Positions 12,056 to 26,034 of a stretch of DNA of 64,000 bases are shown piece by piece. Each line of letters begins with the position of its first letter. Position 1 is the stretch's first letter. The notes beneath the pieces were generated by a model. That model saw only the letters and a program-made list of their open reading frames with translations, made no database searches and was not told the origin of the DNA. Source of the stretch: Allium sativum (taxonomy: Eukaryota > Streptophyta > Magnoliopsida > Asparagales > Amaryllidaceae); assembly GCA_030737875.1 (NCBI GenBank), contig CM060910.1:612077303-612141302 (forward strand), written 5' to 3'. Made by a program: the position numbers and the translations under genes.

Positions 12056-14124
12056 AAATCCCGTTTGATATTAAATACAAGGCTCTGAATAGAAAATATA
12101 TCGGCTTATATTCAATATCAAATCCAACGACCAACAAATATCGTATTGGAAATAATGATATAAATATATTTGTCAAATTTCCATAACAATATTTGTATAA
12201 TCACGAAATCCAACATCGAAATATTCTAAAGACAATTTCGATTCAAATCCATTCCAATTCAATTATTGGAAATTCTAGTTACTTTTAAAACCCATTCAAA
12301 TCCAATTTATTTATTTCAAAAATAAATGGATTATAATTCTGGTTCAAAACTAGTTCATTTCGATAAAAATCCATTTTTATGTTTTTAAATTTGGAGTTTT
12401 TTATCCCAATTCTTTCCAAATCATTTCTTATGATTTTACACTAATTATTGATATTTTTAATAATTTTATCAAGGCCCGTACAGTCGATTTCCATCAACGA
12501 CCATCGAACTGCACTTATAGCGACCTATTCCAAATTTGATTTGGACATAATTCCAAATCCAACCATTAGATTTCAAATCTCTAATATTTGTTAGAAAGCT
12601 CTTTTCGATACGAATCCAAGGTTCTAGTTTTAGGAGAATCTGACGGTCGGATCTCCCGTAACGTCCATTCGAAGTTAATGGTCGAAATTCGCGAACTGCC
12701 GCAGCGCGGCGCATTCTATTCAGGCCATTATATATATATATTATATATATTTCGTCGATTTCCTTTTAAAACGTATTTTATAAATAGTTTTAAATTCGTT
12801 TTCAAAATGATTTCAATTTTATATTCAATTTCAAATCAAAATTGAATATTCCATTTCATCGATATATAAATGATAGTATTTTCAAAATATTATATTTTAA
12901 AATCAATTCCTTTTCGATATTAATTATAAAAATGAATAAAATCGATATAGATATCGTTCACGTCAAAATGGCGCATATCTAACCAACAAGGCTTTATATA
13001 TTTCAATAACTTTGTTATTCTATTCAACAAATGAATATTTTCTTCAACACATGAATTTTCTCTTATTCAACACATGAATATATATTTTATTCAACACACA
13101 CATGAATGTTCTTTTTTTTCCAACTTGGAATGAGGCCCAATCAATTACCATATAATGTTAATTATATGGATTCCCTACAACACATGTATATAATAGCAAC
13201 GATAAATAACCAACCATCATCCAGAGTGCATCACACAACTGCATAAGCATTAAATATAAATAATTAACGCTTACACAGTCTGTCAACCAATCGATCGACA
13301 TACAGCTAAATAATTGGGATTAGTGTATGCCAAATATCATCCCAACACCCGTGTTGGGTTTCAAATCAACAAACACAGATTTTTATTTGTGTAGTTGGGC
13401 GATGTGTAAAATTTATCATCCCAATCAATATCAGTCAAATGGGTGTACATAAACAAACCGTCCGATTTGTTCATAATTATTTATTTTATATACACGTTAA
13501 AAATTATATTTTTAACTATAAAATATATTATTCCATTCAACATCACACAATCAACTTTCACAACACATTAATTAAAAAACAAGTCATCCATGGTCTGTGG
13601 ACGACGGGTGTCGGGTGCTGCTAAGCACCGTCTGCATCCTAGTATATATTTCAAACTAGAAATTAAAATAAAAGTGAGGAGTTCTCACCTTTGGGTTCCA
13701 CTCCGCCAGTTTTACTTCTGAACATCTGAACCATTTGGATTTGTTTGAAATTCCAATGCAGTCCTTACCACGCTGTTCAAAATAAAAATTATATTTTAAT
13801 TGCTTTATTCCAATAAATAAAAATCACATTTTTATTTCTACTTCATATATTTTTACGACACTTCTTTCTATATAATAATTATATTCTTTATTATTTAAAA
13901 ATTCTATTTTTAATCCGCTACTCATATAAAAATCGAATTTTTATTTTGCTACTACATATATAAAAATCGTATTTTTATATCCTCTATCTTATAAAAATCA
14001 TATTTTTATAATCTCTACTATATAAAAATTATATTTTTATACTGTTCGTATATAAATAAAAATCACATTTTTATTTAATTAAAAATCATATCTTTCCTTG
14101 ATTAAAAACCATATCTTTTCTAGA

Positions 14125-14239
14125 TTAAAAAGCGAATCTTTACTATGTTAAAAATCGAATCTTTACTATGTTAAAAATCGAGTCTTGACTATGTTAAAAA
14201 TCGAATCTTTACTATGTTAAAAATCGAATCTTTACTTCG
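14125..14239. repeat. 23-bp minisatellite, five copies (LARD-A 3' LTR)
   Basis: Five units of TTAAAAATCGAATCTTTACT plus ATG run from 14125 to 14239, the last one diverged. The 5' LTR has only two units at 21602-21647. LTRs are identical at insertion, so the array has gained or lost three units since this element inserted. Confidence 0.9.
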
Positions 14240-16195
14240 CTATTCTCTATACAAAAATTGAATCTTTTATATTATAAAAATCGTATTTTTATATCGATCT
14301 ATAATCTAAACTTTATGTTAATAAAAATATAAACTTTCTCACATCATATAAAAATAAAAATCATTTCTTTATGTGTAAAAAATATATTTTTATTTACTAT
14401 TCGTGTATATATATAAAGATCCTATTTTTATTAACATAAATAAATAAAAATAAATATAAAAACTCATTTTTCTTTCTTCTAAAAATTCAAAACTTTTGTT
14501 TATATTATATATAAAAACAGAAAGAAAATAAACAAACAAAAATACACAAATGTAAACACTTAAAGTTAATTGAAGGAGAGGGGGGGCTAAGGCAGTCGCC
14601 AAAGGTCGGAGGGGTGGTGCTGAGGAGCGTCGAAGTTGCTGCGCGAGGCTGGAGGAGGGCGGGGGTTCACCTAGGTCGGCGGCGGGTTTTGGGTTCGCGA
14701 GGGTTTCTTCAGAGGGGAAGAGAGAGAATGAAGAAGAGGACAGGGAGCAGGGGAGGGCGTCGCCAATTGCCGGTGGTGGGGAGGGAGGCCGCGACAGAGG
14801 GCGGAGGGCGATGGTGGCTGACGAGGTCGTCGTTCGTAGGTTTTTTTTTACTAATTCGATCTCAACGAGGACGGGGAGAGAGAAGGAAAGAAAAAGGGGG
14901 TGTTATATTATTTAATTTATTATTATTATAATTTTTTCTTCACAAAAAGTACGCCCTTCATTTGAACCCCAAATAGAACCCACCGACTGTCGTCGCTAAC
15001 TAATTACCCCCATTCCGAACACCATGGGATATGTTTCGTAAACCAATTCGGCTGTTACGATCAGTTTCTGTCAAAATCAATATATAAATCTGTATATCGA
15101 ATTTGAATGTACATTTGAATTTACTACGGCCACATACGGACTCTAAAAATTCCCGAAAAATATTTTCTAGCTTCGTATTGATGATACGGTTCTAACAAAA
15201 CTAATTTCGTCAAATTCCAAGACTGTTTGAAAAATGACCATTTTCTGGTCGATCGAAATTGATAGAAACTGTCAAAACACGTTTTCTATTGCCACGCTCA
15301 CATATTGCTTTCAAAAATTATGAATTTTGGAATTGAGCAATAACTTGACATCCCGGATCCAACAAAAGTGGTTTCGTCGAAAACAGAGGTCGTTTGCAAA
15401 ATTTCCATTTTTAAGGGCTATAATTCCATAGCGACTATTCCAAATTTTCAATTGTACATAACTTTTTATTCCCGCTATGAAATTTTAATTTTTCGGATTC
15501 GTTGGAAAGATATTTTCAAATAGATTCTAATATTTTTGGTTTCACTAAAATCCGGTTAATTTTGAATCTTGTACATTCATTTGAACTTTGAAATCGAATT
15601 TTCAAACTACCGCGTCATTTTCAATTCCTTTTAAAATTAAAAATAAATATTTATATTCTAACGTCGATTCAAATAAATATATACGTTCTAATTCTATTCG
15701 GAAAAAAATCTCGTCATTATTATTTAAATTAATTCATTTTAAATATTCAAAATTCATTAAAATTGCCAAAATAAAATTTTTAAATTGGCTAGGATTTCCG
15801 GGTTATTACAATCTCCCCCACTTAAAACTTTTCGTCCCCGAAAAGGAACGAAGCTGAAAGTTGTTTAACTAATCAACTCAACTTCCATTATTTTCATTAT
15901 GGCCTAAGTTCTTCAAGTTTTCAGTTTCTAAGAACTTTTCAAATTTTTCAAAAATTTGGCTAACACCCTAGATTTTTGAAAAATTTCGCCATAACCTCCC
16001 CTGCACGGGAGCACCAGGAAAATCCCGAAATTGCCATGCAGGCCTCTCCAATCCAAAAAGAAAAGAAACAACCAAGCGGCTAGCCAATTGGCTCATAAAA
16101 TCATCCAAAACCTAAAAAATACAATAAACATGTACCTATTTGTCGGGCAAACAATTTTATTCCTCTTCTCTAGCCTCCTTGCTATGACCTGTTCA

Positions 16196-16203
<8 letters not shown>

Positions 16204-16232
<29 letters not shown>
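16204..16232. repeat. (TG)n microsatellite
   Basis: About 13 TG dinucleotides following a short TATATA run. Absent at the equivalent place in LARD-B. Confidence 0.9.
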
Positions 16233-16233
<1 letters not shown>

Positions 16234-16848
16234 ACATGTATGCAAATTCAAACAATTTTCAATACAATTCAATATTTGATACAATTTGGCCTAAATGGTT
16301 AAAAATATCAAATCAATAATCAAACAACACAATCAGCAATCAATTAGTTGATTATCATTTCAAATTCATAATTTTGATATATAGTCAAAAATCACATTTT
16401 GATGCCAACTCACAACAATAAGCCCTATCTAGTTTTGGTTCTCACACCACTCAATTGGAATCATATAGAAATCCCACTTTCAAAACACGAACACAAATCC
16501 TGATGATGGAGCTCCATCATCAAAATCATCTCCGGGCGACTAGAGTGTGATTCTATATCTATCCAGTATATTAAAACTTCAAATACACACGGATCAGACG
16601 TATACGCAAAATCTTTATATACTTGATTGTCCAAATCAATTTAAAATAAATATTCAAATACGTATGAAATAGTTTAAATTTTCAAAACAATTTGTTTTCA
16701 TTTTAAAAATATATTCTTCACACTCATTCTAGGATACCACTGACCCCATCTCTAATGAGTCATTCTTATTGGATATTACTAATCCAATCTCTGATGAATT
16801 CTTTCGTTTGGCTCTAACGTGTCTTGTTCTCGAGCTCTGTAAACCAAA

Positions 16849-16860
16849 GCTCTGATACCA
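16849..16860 (-). other. Primer-binding site of LARD-A (tRNA-iMet type)
   Basis: Minus strand TGGTATCAGAGC. It is followed on the plus strand by AGC and then by the LTR start at 16864. Confidence 0.9.
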
Positions 16861-16863
16861 AGC

Positions 16864-19800
16864 TGACACGGCCCGAACTTCCCTGGTAAGGAAAGCACGG
16901 ATTGAGTTGAGGACAAGACAAATCAGTACACAAACAGAAGAACATTTCATTGCTTATGACAACAATTCCATCAGAATACAAGAATATACAGAGTATAAAC
17001 AAATAATATACATTTGATAAATATCAGAGAATACGGTACATTACATAGCAGTGGAAAAATAATACAAAACACAACTGAAAGTAATACACGGATAAAGGGC
17101 TTTCCGAGTATTGTTCCAGCTGCAAATCAGGATCCTGTGAATATAAATCAGCAAAACCAAAACTACTAGCTACCCGTGTCGAAAATACGGGCACCCAGAG
17201 TTTAGGTTAAAACAATAAACTCCAGGTCAGTCATGTGACTGGTGTGAGAACTAAAACAGTTATTAATCTTTATTTTAAAGTTAGTAAATCAAGGGACCAC
17301 GCCGTATAACACGGAATGGGTTTCCTCCAAAGAATACCAGTGCATAAAACAACAACGCAATGATAAATAAAGAACAATGAAGCTATTATAAGACCCAGGT
17401 CCCATCACACAACGCAACACAAGCCGGAGGATAGGGTTTCACCTTATAATAGCCAAAGAATGCCTGATATGCTAAATTTCATACTTTATTATTACTATAA
17501 GTGTATAGTGTCAAAACAATTTCATCAAAAGTATCAATCATAGACGGCATAAGTGCCCCATACCCCTATGTCACCATACTAGGCTCAATAATCAAAACCG
17601 CAAAGTCACGTAATGGAAGCTGGATTTCCATCTATGAACCGAGGCAAGGGATCGTCCTCACCGCTTCGAGACTCTCTAGCCCGAGCCTCGGGAGTAGAGC
17701 GCATCGATCCATGGATCGTCAGGGCCGGTCCACCGATGTGGATTAAAATGCCTAAACGCTGTGTTTCCCTGCCTTTTGGGGCGTAAATGAGCCAAATGAC
17801 TCCATCGGCTTCACATAGTCACCGATATATCTGAGGCGCCTCGCAATCCAACAACCACACAGGTGAAAATAATATAAATGTTATGGCTGGTAGGCCACAA
17901 ACACCACCCTAGCTAGAAGGAAACGCATGTCCTCCCTGAGGTCCTCTCCCATTTCTGATTCACAACTGGGGTGTGAGGCTCGCGAATTAATGCTATACAA
18001 AGCTATGCCACACAGGCGGTGCTTTGATCATCAACCACAAGACTTTGCTTTTCAAAAAAGCCTTGATCATTTGCATCTTAGTAGGCCACATAGGCAAACC
18101 ACTCCATGCAACTGATATCCATCAATCACACAGAATGATATCCAATGTCAGACACACAGTCCATTTACAAGTTCGTTCTGGGTCTGAACGAAACCGGAGG
18201 CACCTTGTACCTCGCATATCCATCGATCTCCAAGTACGTCTGGACGATCACCAACTGATTCCCTCCTCTTGGGTGTACAGCCCAATCAAGATCATCAGTA
18301 ATTATCCAAACGATGTGAAGACCTTCGGTCTTCGACCACTGTCTTCATCCTCGACACATTGTCGAATCAGTTATTCAGAATGGGATAAACCCGGTCTTTT
18401 TGAATAACTCGCGTATATAATCAACAAGTGTTACACAATCACAACATACGCCTCATTCCAATTCAGAATATTCTTTTATTCAAATATTCTTATACTTTAG
18501 GAAAGGTTCCCATTAATTTTATCAAAGATAAATTCTTTAAATTTATTCTTTAATCTTCTTTTGAATATCAATTCAAACCAAATAATGGTTTATCCAAACT
18601 AGTCAGGATTAGCGAACCTTACCGAAGTAATCACTTGTTAAATTCCCCAACCCTAACCAATTCATCCCATGAAGTAAAACTGGTCATACTTCATGTCCAA
18701 CACCACGGTGTTATCAGTAAATTCAATTACCATTTCACGTTCAAATCTAATTAAAGATTTAACTATCGCCTGGAGAAAAACTGGTGATACTCCATTCTCG
18801 ATCATTTCAATCTAATTAAAGATTCATTAAAACTCCACTCGGTTTTAATCTTCCCAAAAATTACTATTAATGATTATTTAACTTGGGAAATCATGTCCTG
18901 TCTTTAACTGGGTTAAAGAACCAATGTCATTTAAAACACGGTTCACGATAAACCCAAAATCACATTCCATTAACAATGGAATTTTCACGGAAAACAGATC
19001 AATGTATATAATCGATATGAACTTCCATATCTAACTAATAATATAAATGGAATAACGGCAAAGCCTTTTAAATTCGATATATATTAGCAGTCTTCCTCCA
19101 CAGAAATTCACTTCGATTATCACCACATCGAATTCCATTCCATCCCAATTTATTTCATTAAATTGGAAAACTTTACTTTGGAAAATCGCCTTTAAATCTT
19201 AACAAAAGAATTATAAATTCCAGATCACATTTCACTGCAAATCGGGTTAAAGAACGAATGTCATTAAAAACACAGTTCACAACAAACCCAATTTACATTT
19301 CATTAATTATCGGGTTAAAGAACGAGTGTTATTCAAAACACCTTTCACGATAAAACCAAAAATCAATTCCAATTCGATTCCAATTAAATATCATTTAACT
19401 GGCACATTTCATTAAATCTAAGTAAAAAGATTTAATCTTTTTCTCAACTGGGTTTAAGAACAGTGTTAATGAAGACACCATTTACGACAAACCCAAATCC
19501 CATTTGATATTAAATACAAGGCTCTGAATAGAAAATATATCGGCTTATATTCAATATCAAATCATACGACCAACAAATATTGTATTGGAAATAACGATAT
19601 AAATATATCTTTCAAATTTCCATAACAATATCTGTATAATCACGAAATCCAACATCGAAATATTCCAAAGACAATTTCGATTCAAATCCATTCCAATTCA
19701 ATTATTGGAAATTCTAGTTACTTTTAAAACCTTTTCAAATCCAATTTATTTATTTCAAAAATAAATGGATTATAATTCTAGGTCAAAACTAGTTCATTTC

Positions 19801-22800
19801 GATAAAAATCTACTTTTATCTTTTCAAATTTGGATTTTTTCATCCCAATTCTTTCTAAATCATTTCTTATGATTTTACACTAATTATTGATATTTTTAAT
19901 AATTTTATCAAGGCCCGTACAGTCGATTTCCATCAACGGCCATCGAACTGCACTTACAGCGACCTTTTTCAAATTTGATTTGAACATAATTCCAAATCCA
20001 ACCGTTAGATTTCAAATCTCTAATATTCATTAGAAAGTTCTTTTCGATACGAACCCAACGGTTCCAGTTTTAGGAGAATCCGACGGTCGGATCTCCCGTA
20101 ACATCCATTCGAAATCAATGGTCGAAATTCGCGAACTACCGCAGCGCGGCGCATTTTATTCAGGCCATTATATATATATAATATATATATATTGCATATA
20201 TTTCATTGATTTCCTTTTAAAACTTATTTTATAAATCGTTTTAAATTTGTTTTCAAAACGATTTCAACTTCATATTCAATTTCAAATCAAAATTGAATAT
20301 TCCATATCATCGATATATAAATGATAGTATTTCCAAAACATTATATTTTGAAATCAATTCTTTTTCGATATTCATTATAAAAATGAATAAAATCGATATA
20401 GATATCGTTCACGTCAAAATGACGCATATCTAATCAACACGGCTTTATATATTTCAATAACTTTGTTATTCTATTCAACAAATGAATATTTTCTTCAACA
20501 CATGAATTTTCTTTTATTCAACACATGAATATATATTTTATTCAACACATGAATTTTCTTTTATTCAACACATGAATGTTCTTTTTTTTCCAACTTGGAA
20601 TGAGGCCCAATCAATTACCATATAATGTTAATTATATGGATTCCTTACAACACATGTATATAATAGCAACGATAAATAATCAATCATCATCCAGAGTGCA
20701 TCACACAACTGCATAAGCATTAAATATAAATAATTAATGCTTACACAGTCTGTCAACTAATCGATCGACATACAACGAAATAATTGGGATTAGTGTACGC
20801 CAAATATCATCCCAACACCCGTGTGGGGTTTCAAATCAACAAGCACAGATTTTTATTTGTGCAGTTGGGCGATGTGTAAAATTTATCGTCCCAACAATAT
20901 CAATCAAATGGGTGTACATAAACAAACCGTCTGATTTGTTTATAATTATTTATTTTATATACACGTTAAAAATTATATTTTTAACTATAAAATATTTTAT
21001 TCCGTTCCACATTACACAATCAACTTTCACAACACATCAATTAAACAAACAAGTCATCCATGGTCTGTGGACGACGGGTGTCGGGTGCTGCTAAGCACTG
21101 TCTGCATCCTAGTATATATTTCAAACTAGAAATTAAAATAAAAGTGAGGAGTTCTCACCTTTGGGTTCCACTCCGCCAGTTTTACTTCTGAACATCTGAA
21201 CCGTTTGGATTTGTTTGAAATTCCAATGCAGTCCTTACCACGCTGTTCATAATAAAAATTATATTTTATTGCTTCATTCCAATAAATAAAAATCACATTT
21301 TTATTTCTACTTCATATATTTTTACGACGCTTCTTTCTATATAAAAAATATATTTTTATATTCTCTATTATATAAAAATTCTATTTTTAATCTGCTACTC
21401 ATATAAAAATCGAATTTTTATTTCGCTACAACATATATAAATATCGTATTTTTATATCCTCTATCTTATAAAAATCATATTTTTATAATCTCTACTATAT
21501 AAAAATCATATTTTTATATTATTCATATACAAATAAAAATCACATTTTTATTTAATTAAAAATCATATCTTTCCTTGATTAAAAACCATTTCTTTTCTAA
21601 ATTAAAAATCGAATCTTTACTATGTTAAAAATCGAATCTTTACTTCGCTATTCTCTATATAAAAATCGAATCTTTTATATTATAAAAATCGTATTTTTAT
21701 ATCGATCTATAATCTAAACTTTATGTTAATAAAATTATAAACTTTCTCACGTCATATATAAATAAAAATCATTTCCTTATGTAAAAATTATATTTTTATT
21801 TACTATTCGTATATATATATATATATATATATAAAGATCCTATTTTTATTAACATAAATAAATAAAAATAAATATAAAAACTCATTTTTCTTTCTTCTAA
21901 AAATTCAAAACTTTTTTTTATATTATATATAAAAACAGAAAAGAAAATAAACAAACAAAAATACACAAATATAAACACTTACAGTTAATTGAAGGAGAGG
22001 GGGGCTATGGCAGTCGCCGAAGGTCGGAGGTTGGAGGGGTGGTGCTGAGGAGCGTCGAAGTTGCTGCGGGAGGCTAGAGGAGGGGGGTTCACCTAGGTCG
22101 GCGGCGGGTTTTGGGTTCGCGGGGGTTTCTTCAGAGGGGAAGAGAGAGAATGAAGAAGAGGATGGGGAGTAGGGGAGGGCGTCGCCAATCGCCGGTGGTG
22201 GGGAGGGAGGCCGCGACGGAGGGCGGAGGGCGATGGCGGTTGGCGAGGTCGTCGTTCGTATGGTTTTTTTTACTAATTCGATCTGAATAGGGACGGGGAG
22301 AGAGAAGGAAAGAAAAAGGGAGTGTTATATTATTTAATTTATTATTATATAATTTTTTCTCCACAAAAAGTACGCATTTCATTTGAACCCCAAATCGAAC
22401 CCACCGACTGTCGTCCCTAGCTAATTACCCCCATTCCGAACACTATGGGATATGTTTCGTAAACCAATTCGGCTGTTACGATCAGTTTCTGTCAAAATAA
22501 ATATATAAATTTATATATTGAATTTGAACGTACATTTCAATTTACAAGGGCCACATACGAACTCCAAAAATTCCCAAAAAATATTTTCTAGCTTCGTATT
22601 GACGATACGGTTCTAACAAAACTAATTTCATCAAATTCCTAGACCGTTTGAAAAATGGCCATTTCTGGTCGATCGAAATTGACAGAAACTGTCAAAACAC
22701 GTTTTCTTTTGCCCCGGTCACATATTGCTTTCAAAAATTATGAATTTTGTAATCTAGCAATAACTTGACATCTTGGATCCAACAAAAGTGGATTCGTCGA

Positions 22801-23230
22801 AAACAAAGGTCGTTTGCAAAATTTCCATTTTTAAGGGCTATAATTCCATAGCGACTATTCCAAATTTTCAATTGGACATAGCTTTTTATTCCCGCTATGA
22901 AATTTTAATTTTTCGGATTCGTTTGAAAGATATTTTCAAATAGATTCTAATATTTTTGGTTTCACTAAAATCCGGTTTATTTGGATCCTGTGCATTCATT
23001 TGAACTTTGAAATCGAATTTTCAAACTACCGCGCCATTTTCAGTTCCTTTTAAAATTAAAAATAAATATTTATATTCTAACGTCGATTCAAATAAATATA
23101 TACATTCTAATTCTATTCAAAATAAATTTCTCGTCATTATTATTTAAAATAATTCATTTTAAATATTCAAAATTCATTAAAATTGCCAAAATAAATTTTT
23201 TAAATTGGCTCGGATTTCCGAGTTATTACA
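16864..23230 (-). mobile_element. LARD-A 5' LTR (6,367 bp)
   Basis: It starts TGACACGGCCCG and ends GAGTTATTACA. It is collinear with 9425-15810 across its whole length, with many transitions, small indels, and fewer 23-bp minisatellite units (21602-21647). The GC-rich island lies at about 21990-22260. Confidence 0.88.
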
Positions 23231-23533
23231 ATATAATTTATCCATTTACCAGGACTTTTGTTTTGACCCCTTCCTCATAACAAGTCCACAGGTTAGACAG
23301 GTGGCAGAGATTATATAGCTTAGAGGCACTTGTTAGATATTGTCATTATTATGGTAAGTACTTACTTACTACTATATTTTATTTATTCTGCTATGAGATA
23401 TTTTATTATGAGCTATGATATATTTTATCTTTGCCTTTCTATAGGGTACCCGACAAACTAACTCGGGTTTCAGCGGGCTTGGATTTTAGCATTTTGCGAA
23501 AAATTCAAGACTGGTGAAATTTGGGTTGTTACA
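23231..23533 (+). mobile_element. Element Y 3' LTR, right part
   Basis: This is the continuation of Y's LTR beyond LARD-A, ending GGGTTGTTACA at 23523-23533, the inverted partner of the start at 5355. No primer-binding site follows, which agrees with this being the 3' LTR. Confidence 0.6.
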
Positions 23534-24058
23534 TTTTTCTATGAAACTACTAGGGAAACTACGCAAATCCGTGTTCCTATTTTAGATATGAACTCAAAAA
23601 ATTGGTTGAAATGATTGACTATTATTATTATGTATTATTTTAGTGATTTTTATGCATAAAATTTTTTCATTTGAATTATTTGAAAACTTAGGATTTTGCA
23701 AAAAAGTTCAAAAGTAAAAAAATGCTCAAATTCACACCAAACTTAGAAGAGATGATCTGGAAGTCTCTAGAAGTTGTGTGAATAAATTAAGGTCGTCTAG
23801 ATTTCATATAGAGGAGTTATAGACAATTATGTCCTGAACAACCAAAAATTGTAAATGCCCAGAATTTTTTGAAATTTTTATAAGTGATAGGGAATGGTCT
23901 GGTGAGGCTATAGTTGATATTTAAAGTTGATAGGAGATGCTATAATGGAGTTATGGTGAAAAGAAGTTAAGATTGGTCTTGTTTTGTTTCCCGAACCCAT
24001 ATATGGGTAAAGGTATCAGATCGGTACAAGGCTCTGGATGCTTCAAATCGAGTCAGCC
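23534..24058. other. Unassigned intergenic DNA left of the CACTA element
   Basis: 525 AT-rich bases between the end of Y and the CACTA target duplication. No open frame, repeat or terminus is recognised. A GGTATCAGATC string at about 24011 resembles a primer-binding site but differs at its end and has no LTR beside it. Confidence 0.5.
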
Positions 24059-24603
24059 AATCACTACACCATAGATGACCTATCGCAACGAAAAACAATG
24101 GTGTTTCTAGCTATAATGTTGCCATTGCTATGTTGCCATTGCTATGTTGTTTTTTGTCTATTGCAACGCACGCTTCAATGTGTTAGCATAGATATCAAAT
24201 TGTGTTGCAGTAGCTATAGATATATTCAGATTAAAAAAGTTAAAAAATAATGACACCTCGGCGATCCATACCTTTAGTTAAAACGAAATCTCAACCATTC
24301 AATCAACACCCTTATCTGCACCTCACCCATTTCTAATTCCCCTTGTTATTTTCTTTTACCCGCTTATTTTCATTTTCCCCAAATTTCCAAAATCAGTCAA
24401 AATTTTCATTTGGTTGAAATCCCCAAATATTCAAATTTCGATCCCTAATTTTCGTTCAAATCATCCCCAAATTTCCATTTCATTTTCACTCTCACCCTCC
24501 ATCATTATCCGTTGTCTTCAAAGGAAGAAAAGAAAAAGCGTTGAGTTAATTTCCAAACAACTGTGGCCTGCATTTCTTTTCCTCCTGCTCGCGAGATACT
24601 CCA

Positions 24604-24758
24604 ATGGCGGATGAAGTCTAACTGGAGAAGGCAGATCCTGCATCAAACATTCAGCTTGCTTCTCACTGACTTACTCCTCGACAAGATCGGGTTTGCAACG
24701 GTGCTGCTAACACTTGTCATCATAGATTTTCGGGTTTGAATCTAGATCTGGAAATCTA
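24604..24758 (+). pseudogene. Captured gene 5' fragment inside the CACTA element
   Basis: A pyrimidine-rich stretch resembling a plant 5' UTR (24330-24600) is followed by ATG at 24604 with A at -3 and G at +4. The frame opens MADEV, hits TAA, continues LEKADPASNIQLASH, hits TGA, then runs on open. This looks like the first exon of a host gene that has gained stops after capture. An overlapping frame from 24611 is open for 42 residues, so the true frame is uncertain. The gene of origin is not identified. Confidence 0.35.
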
Positions 24759-25946
24759 TCAAGCTTAATCCAATTCAAAATCAGACCGTGGGTGTTCTTC
24801 AGATCTGAACTTCATCACGCCAGCTACTACTTCTATTGCCAGAGATCTTTGTTTCTTGGATCTAATTGTGTATAAGGTTGATTCTAGTTTAGACTATAAG
24901 TTTTTTCTTAGATCTGAAGTTAGTCGAACTTCAATTTTCTTTTTGTTACTTGGTTCCAGTGAATCAAAGTTTATCACGACATGGATTTCTAGGGTTCTTT
25001 GAATCGGTTTCTTATGTATGATGCGTGAACGAGAAACTTAATTGTTCAAAACTGATGTTTTTTATGTAATTTTAGGGCTCATGTAATCCCTATATTATTT
25101 TGGAAATGTTACAAAGTGCACCGTTTTGTCAGTAAATAGAGCTGTTTTCACATGTAAGGGAGCTGGGGCATTAACATTGTTGATTAATATTCATTGCAGC
25201 GTTTCTTGATGCTTGATGTTTTATGGTTCTCTTATACCACAAGTACTCTGAACCGGACAAATTGATTTAACTCGGTTTGAAATCGATCTAGCAAAATGTA
25301 AGCGATTTTCATTTTTCAAGTTATACAAATCAAAAGCTTAACACATACTGTCAGTTTCGACCCAATTAACATTCACACTGCTTACAAAATTCTTTGAACA
25401 TTAAGCAGTAACTGACATTTGGTTAATTTTATTTGGGAGCAGTAATAGATCCCATGACATGCAAAAAAGAAGCTTGTTATGAAAGATGATTGTATTGCCA
25501 ATGACATTCCCATGAATCATAACATACTGCTATATTAGATAACATTAATATTAAATGTTTGATCAGCGAAGTACAAGGTATTTCCATATAAAATTTACAG
25601 TCTAGTAATATAACGTCTAGACTTGAATTATCTATTTGCAGTTTGTTTGTAAATGACTGTTATATACTTGATTAATTTAAGCATCCTTTTTCTAGTTCAG
25701 CATGCATGTTTATCGTATGAAGCATCGTAAATGTGTTGCATGCTTAAATCATCACAAAATATTTCTCTATAGGATAAGTTTCATATCGGCAGTTAGGAAG
25801 AATAATAAGAAACGCTTTTGGAGGAAAAAGGGGAGTTGTATATACGGGCAAATCAGGGTGTCACACAATTGAGGTACACCCCTTCACATTTTTTATTGCT
25901 TGTATTATAATTAATAAATTTCATTACAAAAATTGTCAACTGCACT

Positions 25947-26034
25947 TGTCTGTCCACCAGTCGCACAAAGAACACAGCGTTTGCTCCTTTTGTCTGTCAA
26001 CCAGTCGCACAAAGAACACAGCATTTGTTCCTTT
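25947..26034. repeat. 44-bp tandem duplication in the CACTA element
   Basis: Units at 25947-25990 and 25991-26034 share CAGTCGCACAAAGAACACAG and differ at a few positions. Confidence 0.9.

Larger units (their letters stand above)
9425..15810 (-). mobile_element. LARD-A 3' LTR (6,386 bp)
   Basis: It starts TGACATGACCCG and ends GGGTTATTACA, so on the minus strand it runs TGTAATAACCC to GGTCATGTCA. It contains four hairpin repeats, a 23-bp minisatellite, a long AT-rich tract at 13780-14540, and a GC-rich island at about 14580-14900 that is pyrimidine-rich on the element's sense strand. I find no supportable protein-coding gene. A 105-residue open frame antisense to the element at 14614-14931 is not preserved in the other LTR. 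Confidence 0.88.
15811..16863 (-). mobile_element. LARD-A internal region (1,053 bp, non-coding)
   Basis: Polypurine tract at 15811-15823 (minus strand AAGTGGGGGAGAT), primer site at 16849-16860. The region between is AT-rich and carries a short (TG)n run at about 16204-16232. It has no open frame of note and is similar to the internal region of LARD-B. A 3-base gap separates the primer site from the 5' LTR. Such a short interior cannot encode even gag. Confidence 0.88.
9425..23230 (-). mobile_element. LARD-A: non-autonomous LTR retrotransposon with giant LTRs
   Basis: The complete element is 13,806 bp on the minus strand. It has a 3' LTR at 9425-15810, an internal region at 15811-16863 and a 5' LTR at 16864-23230. 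The internal region begins with a polypurine tract (minus strand AAGTGGGGGAGAT) and ends with a tRNA-iMet primer site, so both replication signals are kept. No gag, protease, reverse transcriptase or integrase is encoded anywhere. Flanking five-mers are AAATA on the left and ATATA on the right, four of five matching, so the duplication is probable but imperfect. It sits inside element Y's LTR. LTR-to-LTR differences are about 32 in 590 bp by hand count, mostly transitions. Confidence 0.9.

Noticed and set aside
16031..16284. Open frames across the (TG)n run
   Set aside because: Cys/Val and His/Thr repeats come from the microsatellite itself.
24008..24019. GGTATCAGATC as a primer-binding site
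   Set aside because: Mismatch to the tRNA-iMet site and no LTR end adjacent.
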